A stretch of 15,833 bases of DNA. Source: CAZABC01 sp964483405. Lineage in GTDB: Bacteria; Chloroflexota; Limnocylindria; Limnocylindrales; CSP1-4. Below are positions 1 to 5,984 of the stretch, in pieces. Where the stretch lies: the NCBI GenBank assembly GCA_964483405.1, contig CAZABC010000046.1:1-15833 (forward strand). Direction: 5' to 3'. The notes beneath the pieces were generated by a model. That model was not told the DNA's origin, searched no databases, and worked only from the letters and a program-made list of their open reading frames with translations. The position numbers were made by a program, and so were the translations under genes. Position 1 is the first letter of the stretch. Each line of letters starts with the position of its first letter.

Positions 1-109
1 CACGGCAGCGTCAGACGAGGATCTGCACCGCCGACCGTGGGCGCCGTTCGCGCCTTGCCATGGCACGAGTCGGCCCCATGTCCGCCGTCATGTGACCGAG
101 GGTCCAGCC

Positions 110-131
110 GGGTGATCCGGGGGAGGGAGGG
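110..131 (+). other. G-quadruplex-type motif
   Basis: Four G-runs of at least three (110-112, 119-123, 125-127, 129-131) are separated by loops of 6, 1 and 1 nt, which satisfies the usual G3+N1-7 pattern. It lies in the non-coding stretch about 340 bp upstream of the first gene. In a genome this GC-rich such a motif can arise by chance, so a function is not claimed. Confidence 0.4.
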
Positions 132-458
132 TCACCATCTTCGTTCCGAGCGCGCGCGTCCCTGTCGCCCGAGCCGATGCGGGGTCCCCTCGCCCGGACC
201 AGGCGTGGCTTGGCGCCCTTCGCCCCCACTCGCCGTCCGCATCGACGGGAGCGGTGGCCGCTCCGCACCAGCGGCGGCCCGGCAGGGCTGCCGATCGTCC
301 ATGACCCGCTCCGGGCCGGCGTGTCGGATCCGCCAAGGCGCGTCGGATGGCAGGAGGTGGCATGGAATGACGAGTGATCGCGACCCAAGGCCCGCCGAAC
401 GGACCCGGGTGCCAGCCGACAGGGACGGCGCGGCGTGATAGGCAACGCATGTACACAT

Positions 459-463
459 GGAGG
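459..463 (+). promoter_or_regulatory. Shine-Dalgarno GGAGG that decides the start of protein A
   Basis: GGAGG lies 9 nt before the ATG at 473. An in-frame ATG at 449 lies upstream of this site and has no ribosome binding site of its own, so 473 is preferred. Confidence 0.75.
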
Positions 464-472
464 ACCTCGCCG

Positions 473-3139
473 ATGACTCTGCGGAGAAGAAGGACGTTGC
501 TGGCGGTCGTGCCAGCGTTGGCCCTGGGGCTGACGCTCGGAGCGATCGCCTTCGCGTACGAGGGTCAGACCGAGACGAGCGAGAAGGGCATCGCCCCGAC
601 CCACCTGGCGGGCGCATCGAACACAGGCAAGGAGTGCGACGACATCAACCCGGCGTGGTCGCAGCTCAAGTTCGAGGGAGGCGCTCTGGCGGACGGGTCG
701 ACGCTGTCGAACAGCTACCTGTCGGTCACGATCGAGCGTCCTAGCGCCCTGGCGGGCAGCCTCAACAGCTTCGACTGGACCGCCACCCAGGGCATCGATG
801 CCGTCGTCGTCAAGAACGGCGTCGATGGCGCGAACCTCTACACCTATGCCCCGCCGTCGGAGGAGACGAGCGACCGCTACCTGACGACGCCGTTCAACGG
901 CGACCAGGGCATCAGCCACATCAGCTTCTGCTACGACATCGATCTGACGGCGACCAAGACCGCGGACGCGACCTACACCAGGACCTACACCTGGGAGATC
1001 GACAAGAGCGTCGCTCCCGACTCGCACGTCGGGTTCATCGGCGACTCGTTCTCCTCGGACTACGACGTCGTGGTCACCCAGACCGTCGTCGACTCCGACT
1101 TCGCGGTCTCCGGCAACATCACGATCACGAACCCGTCGGCACAGACGGTGAGCTTCAGCGTGACCGACTCGGTCGGCGGCACCGCGGCGACGGTCGTCTG
1201 TCCCCAGCCCCAGACCCTGGCAGCCGGCGCCAGCACGGTCTGCACCTACAGTGCCGACCTTGGCGACACGTTGCCGCCCGACGGCACGAACACCGCGACG
1301 ATCACCAGCCTGACGGCTGGGGTCGGCGGCACGACGGCGTCGGACGCCTACGAGTTCGGCGACCCGACCACCGTCGTGGGCTATCCGACCGTGAACGTGA
1401 CCGACACGGTGCAGGGTGCCCTGGGCGAGACGTCGTCGAGCACGACGTTCGAGTACTCCGACGACTTCGACTGCCCGACCGATCCGGACGAGTACACCGA
1501 CGGCGTTTACGAGGAGTCCTTCCCGAACACGGCGACGATCGTCGAGACCGAGCAGGACGACCCGGCCAATGTCGACCTGACCTGCTACGCGCCGCTCGTC
1601 TCGAAGACGGCGGACACGACGACCTACGACCAGTACTACGAGTGGGACGTCGACAAGACCGTGGACCCGGTGTCGCAGGGCGGCTTCCCGGGCGACGAGC
1701 TCGAGTGGACGTGGTCCGTCACGGCCAGCAAGACCGCCCTGGCAGCCGACAACGCCTTCGTCAGCGGCGTCATCACCGTCGTCAACCCGAACCCGGCCGC
1801 CGCGATGGTGGTCGCCCTGGCCGATGTCCTCGACGACGGGACGGTGGCGACGATCTACGCCGATGCCGACTGTGACTTCGACGGCACCGAGCTCACGGTC
1901 CCCGCGGACTCGACCGCGACCTGCGACTACGACGCTGAGCCCGCCGGCATCACCGCGACCAAGAACGTCGCCACGGCCACGCTCAACGAGATCGACTTCA
2001 CGGCCGAGGCCGGCATCACCTGGGTCGGGAACGACGTCAACGCCGATGGCGTCCTGACCGACATCGAGATCGGTCTGAACGAGGAACTCACCGGCGACGG
2101 TCCGTGGGGCCCGTTCACCGGCGATGACAGCGTGATCTGTTCGTCCGAGCGGAGCGACTACTTCGTCGGCGGCGTCTACACCCCGATCACCGAGACCATC
2201 GTCAACTGGGCGTACGTCCACTCCAACGACGTGGAGCAGGACAGGGACGACGCCACCACCACCTGGACCTGCGACGCCAGCTTCGTGGACATCCTCAAGA
2301 CCACGAACGGGAGCGTCGACCCGACCAGGGACATCCGGTTCAAGCTGTATGACTCCACCGGGGCATACCTCGACGACGAGGTGAGCACGTTCGGCGATGC
2401 CGACGGCCAGCTCCAGTTCGAGACGGCGCTGGTCCCGGGCGACACCTACACGGTCTGCGAGGCGCCGGTGCCCGCGGGCTACACGTTCGAGATCACGGTC
2501 GACGGCGGGGTCGTCCTGACCTACGCCGGACCGCCCGGCGCGGTCGACCCGACTGGTGAGATCCAGTGCTTCGACTTCGAGGCGGCCGCAAGCGGCACCA
2601 CGCTCCTGTTCGAAGTCAACAACTCGTTCCCGGGTGGCGCTCCGCGCACGCCCGGCTACTGGAAGAACTGGAACACGTGTACGGGAGGTAACCAGGCCGA
2701 GACTGCCGCCAAGCTCGGCGGCACGGCCGAGGGCGTCTACCTCCTCGACGATCTGCTCCCGCAGCTCGTCGGTGACCTGAACATCACCACCTGTCAGGTC
2801 GGGGTCAAGATCCTCAATACCCGGACCCTCGACGGGAAGAACATGTCGAGCGACGCGGCGTTCACGCTCGCACGAGCGTATCTCGCGGCCCTGCTGAACC
2901 AGGACGCTGGCGCCTGCGTGCCGACCGGCACGTACGGCGGGATGACATTCCAGCAGGTCATGAACGCGGCCCAGGCACTGCTGGCCGGCAGCCCCGTCGA
3001 CTTCGACGGGAGCCGGCACGTCCTCGGGCCCAAGGCGAAGGGCCAGTACGCCACCCTCCGCACCCAGGCCCTGAACCTCGCCTGGATCATCGATGCCTAC
3101 AACAACGGAGAGCTCTGCACGGGTACGCCGTCGCACTGA
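473..3139 (+). CDS. Large secreted multidomain surface protein with Ig-like repeats, SpaA-like domain and GYWK domain (protein A)
   Basis: 888 aa. Start ATG 473 follows GGAGG by 9 nt. Residues 1-28 are a typical signal peptide (four Arg, a hydrophobic core, then AFA). Residues about 29-159 form an N-terminal domain ending in a HISFCYD motif. Two repeat units follow, starting near residues 161 and 377. Each opens with a KTA...Y.W.(I/V)DK signature (Trp174 and Trp391) and looks like an Ig/DUF11-type beta sandwich with NP and NTAT motifs. Residues about 603-720 resemble a SpaA/Cna-B prealbumin-like domain (RFKLYDSTG, TYTVCEAPVPAGY). From residue 726 a TPGYWKNWNTC motif opens a C-terminal domain of about 160 residues that ends in LRTQ..L...IDAYNNG. 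No LPXTG motif, C-terminal membrane helix or S-layer homology domain is visible, so the attachment mode is unknown. The protein at 10827 has the same order of domains except for the SpaA-like one. An adhesin or cell-surface structural role is inferred from the domains; no ligand can be named. Confidence 0.93.
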   Translation: MTLRRRRTLLAVVPALALGLTLGAIAFAYEGQTETSEKGIAPTHLAGASNTGKECDDINPAWSQLKFEGGALADGSTLSNSYLSVTIERPSALAGSLNSFDWTATQGIDAVVVKNGVDGANLYTYAPPSEETSDRYLTTPFNGDQGISHISFCYDIDLTATKTADATYTRTYTWEIDKSVAPDSHVGFIGDSFSSDYDVVVTQTVVDSDFAVSGNITITNPSAQTVSFSVTDSVGGTAATVVCPQPQTLAAGASTVCTYSADLGDTLPPDGTNTATITSLTAGVGGTTASDAYEFGDPTTVVGYPTVNVTDTVQGALGETSSSTTFEYSDDFDCPTDPDEYTDGVYEESFPNTATIVETEQDDPANVDLTCYAPLVSKTADTTTYDQYYEWDVDKTVDPVSQGGFPGDELEWTWSVTASKTALAADNAFVSGVITVVNPNPAAAMVVALADVLDDGTVATIYADADCDFDGTELTVPADSTATCDYDAEPAGITATKNVATATLNEIDFTAEAGITWVGNDVNADGVLTDIEIGLNEELTGDGPWGPFTGDDSVICSSERSDYFVGGVYTPITETIVNWAYVHSNDVEQDRDDATTTWTCDASFVDILKTTNGSVDPTRDIRFKLYDSTGAYLDDEVSTFGDADGQLQFETALVPGDTYTVCEAPVPAGYTFEITVDGGVVLTYAGPPGAVDPTGEIQCFDFEAAASGTTLLFEVNNSFPGGAPRTPGYWKNWNTCTGGNQAETAAKLGGTAEGVYLLDDLLPQLVGDLNITTCQVGVKILNTRTLDGKNMSSDAAFTLARAYLAALLNQDAGACVPTGTYGGMTFQQVMNAAQALLAGSPVDFDGSRHVLGPKAKGQYATLRTQALNLAWIIDAYNNGELCTGTPSH

Positions 3140-3162
3140 CCGCGTCATCACGGCAGACCAGT

Positions 3163-3190
3163 GGAGGGGCCCGGGTCACCGGGCCCCTCC
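3163..3190 (+). terminator. Strong GC hairpin between protein A and lipoprotein B
   Basis: A perfect 12-bp stem (GGAGGGGCCCGG / CCGGGCCCCTCC) closes a 4-nt loop GTCA. It begins 23 nt after the stop of protein A and ends 23 nt before the ATG of the next gene. No T-tract follows, so it is not a textbook intrinsic terminator. It could end most transcripts, act as an attenuator for the downstream gene, or protect the 3' end of the first message. Confidence 0.7.
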
Positions 3191-3213
3191 CGATTCCCGC
3201 AGACTGGACGACC

Positions 3214-3900
3214 ATGAGCTTCGCATCTTGGGCGCCGGTCGCTCGGCGTCCCTGGGTCCTGGCGGCCTTCGCCCTGGTCGTGGCCGCCTGCGCCGCGCCG
3301 GCCGCGCGGGCCACGCCGTTCCCGGACGCCTCGTCGTCGGCAGCGGACGCCTCGTCGTCGCCGGCAGCGTCACCCGCGACGAACGCTCCTCCGCATTGGA
3401 TCCCCGGATTGCCTGACCTGCCCGCTGAGGCTCGCGCCAGCAGCGGTGGTCCGGCACCTCGACCGGCCGCCTATTGGGCGCTCTGGAACTCCTGCGCCCC
3501 GGTCAACCGGGCGGCCGAGGCGGCTGCCAACGGCGGTCGTGCCGCCGGCTTCGTCCTGATCGACGACCTGCTTGCCCAGCCGGGCATCGGGCTCGGCGAC
3601 CACCGGCTCGCCGACTGCGACGAGGCGCTCGCAGTGCTCGCGGCTGGCGACGGGTCAGAGCCGGCCTCGATCGAGCGCCTCGCGGCGCAGGTCCTCGTGG
3701 CGGAGCTCGACCTGGGTGTCGGCTCGGAGACCTGTCCCGCGGCCGAGGAAGCCGTCATCGGCGGCCAGACGGTCCTGGCCGCCGCCGGCTATCGCGGCCC
3801 CGACGTACCCGTCGACGTGCCGGGAGGCGAGGCTGGAACGGCGCTGCCGGCCCTCGTGGCGATCCTCGCGGCCTACACCTCGGGTGCCCTCTGCGTGTGA
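3214..3900 (+). CDS. Lipoprotein carrying a stand-alone relative of protein A's C-terminal domain (protein B)
   Basis: 228 aa, ATG 3214. The N-terminus is an export signal with a lipobox VAAC (Cys26), so a lipoprotein is likely. Cleavage after ARA near residue 33 is the alternative. Residues 35-60 are a low-complexity Ser/Ala linker, partly encoded by a 21-bp direct repeat. Residues 85-228 align by eye with the C-terminal domain of protein A. YWALWNSC (87-94) matches YWKNWNTC, then AE.AA..GG.A.G..L.DDLL.Q is shared, and the protein ends AAYTSGALC against DAYNNGELC. The TPG before YW is lost, the Lys is replaced and the middle is diverged, so this is a divergent copy. It lies 74 bp after protein A beyond a hairpin and may be co-transcribed by read-through. 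Function is unknown. A cell-envelope partner or a regulator of protein A is possible but speculative. No strong Shine-Dalgarno is seen. Confidence 0.85.
   Translation: MSFASWAPVARRPWVLAAFALVVAACAAPAARATPFPDASSSAADASSSPAASPATNAPPHWIPGLPDLPAEARASSGGPAPRPAAYWALWNSCAPVNRAAEAAANGGRAAGFVLIDDLLAQPGIGLGDHRLADCDEALAVLAAGDGSEPASIERLAAQVLVAELDLGVGSETCPAAEEAVIGGQTVLAAAGYRGPDVPVDVPGGEAGTALPALVAILAAYTSGALCV
3324..3360 (+). repeat. 21-bp-period direct repeat in the lipoprotein linker
   Basis: GGACGCCTCGTCGTCG occurs at 3324-3339 and again at 3345-3360. It encodes DASSS twice in the Ser/Ala-rich linker after the lipobox. It looks like local slippage duplication of a flexible spacer. Confidence 0.7.
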
Positions 3901-3926
3901 GCCCGCCGTCGGGCGTCGTCCGGCGA

Positions 3927-5525
3927 CTATGGCACGCGGTACGTCACCTGCAGCGTGAACGAGGCTGAGGACGCCCCGGATACCTGCCAGGTGTAGGTCC
4001 CCGCCGGCAGCGACGCGGCGAGGTTGACCACGCTCGGGCCGGTCGTCGTGGCCACGACGGTGGACCCGGAGCGGACGGTCAGGGTCAGCGACGGCTGCGT
4101 CTTGTTCTTCCCGGTCGGTGAGAACGACAGGGCGCTCGTCGTGCTCCCGTCACCGACGGACAGCGTGAAGGTCTTCGTCGATCGCTTGGCCGAGATCGAT
4201 CCACTGAACGTCGTGGTCGTCGTCTGCGCGACCGGCGCGGCAGTCGGCGTCGGACTTGGGCTAGGGCTCGGGCTAGGGCTCGGGCTCGGGCTAGGGCTCG
4301 GGCTCGGCGTCGGTGTCGGGCTAGGGCTCGGGCTCGGGCTCGGCGATGACGTAGGGCCCGGGCTCGGCGTCGGCGTGGGTGCCGGCTGGGTGCCGCCGGC
4401 CAGGTTGCCTGCGTGCAGGAAGACGCTGTCGGCCGAGTTCCAGTGGGTCGCGAGGTAGCTGCCCGCCGCCGGGTTCGTGCTGAAGTAGTCGTCGTGACCG
4501 CAATCCAGCAGCCACTCGTGGCTCGAAGCGCACGGGTGAGTCATCGTCACCGACGACGAGTCGCGGTAGCACATCGCGTCGTACTCGTCGGTGCAGTGGA
4601 AGCCACCGGTCGAGTGCGGCGCGCTCCCCTGGACCGCGCCGAGGTTGTGCATCAGCTCGTGGAGCTCGGACAGGTGGTCGCTCCGTCCCCAGCAACCGGT
4701 GTCCACTCTGGCGAACCCGGAGCTCGTGTTGCTTCTGTTCGTCGGGCCGGCAGTGTCGTCGGCGGGAACCTGGGCGATCCCGCAGTAGACGCTCGCGTCG
4801 GCCCAGATGAGGTACTTGCGATCGCCGGCGCTGAAGCCGAGGGCGCGGAGCTCCGAGATCATGTTGCTGAACGAGTCGTCGCCGGTCGGGGACAGGACGA
4901 CGTGGGCGAGGGTCAGCGAGCAGTCGGGATCCGTGACGAACCGGATATGGCGCTCGCCGCCGGTCTCCGCTGCGCTCGCGGTCATGGCCGCGTCCATCTG
5001 GCCCGCCCAGCCGGCGATGGTCGGTGCCAGGGCGTCGTAGCGGTCGGTCCGGTCGGAGGCGACGGCGTAGATCGCCTGGACCCGCGGCCCGCTCGTGCCG
5101 TCGCCCACGCAGGGCACGCCAGCCGGTCCGACGCTGTCGCCGGCCACCGTCATGAGATCGGCTACCGATCGCGAACGGGTGACGTCGATGCCCGCCGGGG
5201 CCGGGTCGGGGCCGTGCGTGCAGACGACGACGTTACCCGGAAGGTCCACCTGGAACAGATCGCCGCACGGGCCGTGGAGGTCCCGCTTGAGACCGGCCAT
5301 CTCCATCCCGCGCGCCCGTCCCGGGTCGACGTCGGGCTGGCCAGCGTCCCTCCCGGCCCCGGTGACCGCGAACGCCGAACCCGCCACGAGGCCGACGACC
5401 ACGACGCCGACGAGCGCGCCCTCCGAGATCGCTTCGAGCGCGTGTCGGATGCGACTCGGTCCCCGTGGGGGAGGCGCGGCCGCCGGGCTCTCGGGAACCC
5501 AGTGCGTGCCAGTCCAGAACGACAT
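3927..5525 (-). CDS. Membrane-anchored secreted zinc-metalloprotease-like protein with Ser-Pro linker and C-terminal beta domain
   Basis: 532 aa. ATG at 5525 with GGAGG 6 nt upstream. A short cytoplasmic N-terminus contains FWTGTHWV, reminiscent of the YWDGxxW pattern of DUF2510. One membrane helix follows (about 36-55), so the protein is either anchored or cleaved. The extracytoplasmic region has several cysteines and leads to HELMH (289-293), giving the zinc signature HExxHxxG, and then DAMCY (316-320), a candidate metzincin Met-turn. The usual third ligand of metzincins (HExxHxxGxxH/D) is Gln299 here, so His304, His310 or Asp313 may substitute. Residues from roughly 375 to 430 are a Thr/Ser-Pro linker. 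The last 100 residues resemble a pre-peptidase C-terminal (PPC) beta domain (AGTYTWQVSG). I recall similar uncharacterised actinobacterial proteins with a HNLGAVQ.SAPH.....CTDEYD.MCY block. Substrate unknown. The 5' leader holds a c-di-GMP-I riboswitch. The gene is convergent with the lipoprotein gene, 26 bp apart. Confidence 0.9.
   Translation of the reverse strand: MSFWTGTHWVPESPAAAPPPRGPSRIRHALEAISEGALVGVVVVGLVAGSAFAVTGAGRDAGQPDVDPGRARGMEMAGLKRDLHGPCGDLFQVDLPGNVVVCTHGPDPAPAGIDVTRSRSVADLMTVAGDSVGPAGVPCVGDGTSGPRVQAIYAVASDRTDRYDALAPTIAGWAGQMDAAMTASAAETGGERHIRFVTDPDCSLTLAHVVLSPTGDDSFSNMISELRALGFSAGDRKYLIWADASVYCGIAQVPADDTAGPTNRSNTSSGFARVDTGCWGRSDHLSELHELMHNLGAVQGSAPHSTGGFHCTDEYDAMCYRDSSSVTMTHPCASSHEWLLDCGHDDYFSTNPAAGSYLATHWNSADSVFLHAGNLAGGTQPAPTPTPSPGPTSSPSPSPSPSPTPTPSPSPSPSPSPSPSPSPSPTPTAAPVAQTTTTTFSGSISAKRSTKTFTLSVGDGSTTSALSFSPTGKNKTQPSLTLTVRSGSTVVATTTGPSVVNLAASLPAGTYTWQVSGASSASFTLQVTYRVP
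4255..4344 (+). repeat. Hexanucleotide GGGCT(A/C) repeat encoding a Ser-Pro linker
   Basis: Fifteen consecutive six-base units, mostly CTCGGG or CTAGGG on the + strand, with 12 of the 15 carrying GGG. On the coding (-) strand they read as alternating Ser-Pro codons of the protease linker. On the + (template) strand they form a long run of G3N3 units, which is an excellent G-quadruplex sequence resembling telomeric repeats. Its length is likely to vary between strains by slippage. Confidence 0.85.
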
Positions 5526-5531
5526 GGCGGA

Positions 5532-5536
5532 CCTCC
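5532..5536 (-). promoter_or_regulatory. Shine-Dalgarno of the protease gene, abutting the riboswitch
   Basis: GGAGG on the - strand lies 6 nt before the ATG at 5525. Its first bases touch the 3' strand of the aptamer (AGCCGGGTTGCCG, 5536-5548), so ligand-dependent pairing could hide or expose it. Confidence 0.75.
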
Positions 5537-5625
5537 GGCAACCCGGCTGACTCGAGGCGGACGGTCCCGACCCAGAGTCCCGTGGCTTTGCGTCCCCGCC
5601 TCACGACGGGTTTGCCTTTGTCGGG
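5532..5625 (-). promoter_or_regulatory. Cyclic-di-GMP-I (GEMM-I) riboswitch in the protease leader
   Basis: Read on the - strand, the leader carries the conserved elements of the GEMM-I aptamer in order. GGCAAACC is at 5616-5609. A 6-bp stem with a GTGA (GNRA) tetraloop follows, as CCCGTC/GGCGGG. Next come GGGACGCAAAGCC, a second arm closed by GACTC/GAGTC, and AGCCGGGTTGCCG at 5548-5536. The segments GGCAAACC, GGGACGCAAAGCC and the GNRA loop match the Vibrio cholerae Vc2 aptamer as I recall it, and the 3' strand matches the GEMM-I consensus. The 3' strand directly abuts the GGAGG of the protease gene and there is no obvious terminator, so control at translation initiation is likely. The direction (off when c-di-GMP is high) is inferred. 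Confidence 0.93.
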
Positions 5626-5984
5626 CCAGCTCGCATTGACCGGCTGGCGGTGTTCACCCTCTGGCGATGCGGAGCGCGTTCGATCAGGCTAGTGGCCCCT
5701 GCGTGCGCGACCCATGGCGAGGTGGTCCCGCTTGCGCGCCCGATGTGTCTAGTCGACACCGGCTGGCACCGGTCGCGACCGCCCTCGACCGGACCCAGGC
5801 TGCGGAGATTCCGGCGCATCGTGTCACCGGCCGGTCGGGCCCGCGCCGTCAGATGCTGGCTCGACCAGTCGGGGCAGCCAGGTCCATGCCGCTCGACCCG
5901 TGGGACCCTGCCGCTGGGCTCCCGCGGGATGGCCGCCGGACCTTGCGCCCGCCGGCCATGCCGAACGACGATGGGACCGCAACG
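5626..5984. other. Divergent intergenic region between protease and thioredoxin-CcdA genes
   Basis: About 360 bp with no supported gene. It should contain the promoter of the riboswitch-controlled protease message (- strand) and that of the thioredoxin-CcdA gene (+ strand). The + frame of the latter stays open back to 5667, but the upstream part lacks a signal peptide at its N-terminus, a Shine-Dalgarno and any recognisable domain. No convincing -35/-10 pair or further RNA structure was identified. Confidence 0.5.

Larger units (their letters stand above)
1..472. other. Leader/intergenic region with no convincing gene
   Basis: No reading frame in this stretch shows a recognisable domain or a plausible Shine-Dalgarno plus start. 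The open frames crossing it are typical GC-rich chance frames, including the tail of a long antisense frame opposite the next gene. It holds a G-run cluster at 110-131, a small hairpin (CGGCA/TGCCG, 280-293) and a 5-bp inverted repeat CATGT-AC-ACATG (448-459) just before the Shine-Dalgarno of the next gene. It was searched by eye for a second c-di-GMP aptamer and none was found. It probably contains the promoter of the 473-3139 gene, but no convincing -35/-10 pair is visible. Confidence 0.6.

Noticed and set aside
374..472. Upstream extension of protein A to earlier starts (374 or 449)
   Set aside because: The added residues would precede the signal peptide, and the only good Shine-Dalgarno (459-463) lies downstream of both.
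300..472. A second c-di-GMP aptamer before protein A, and likewise before protein C (10484-10826)
   Set aside because: None of the core strings (GGCAAACC, ACGCAAAGCC, GGGTTGCC) is present in either leader, so co-regulation by the same type of riboswitch cannot be claimed. A c-di-GMP-II aptamer was also not seen, though it is harder to spot by eye.
473..3139. Sortase-anchored surface protein
   Set aside because: No LPXTG-type motif, C-terminal hydrophobic segment or basic tail follows the last domain in protein A, and the same is true of protein C at 10827-12974.
11..3151. Very long antisense open frame (1046 codons) opposite protein A
   Set aside because: Its translation is Arg/Val/Asp-rich with no domain, and it mirrors the strongly G/C-biased codons of the real gene. 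A signal peptide, Shine-Dalgarno and homology to protein C all support the + strand.
4413..5639. + strand open frame opposite the protease
   Set aside because: It runs through the riboswitch region and its translation has no recognisable domain. The - strand gene has a perfect Shine-Dalgarno, a membrane helix and HExxH.
5667..5984. N-terminal extension of the thioredoxin-CcdA protein
   Set aside because: The upstream residues are Arg/Pro-rich without domain or start signals, and a proper signal peptide begins at 5985.
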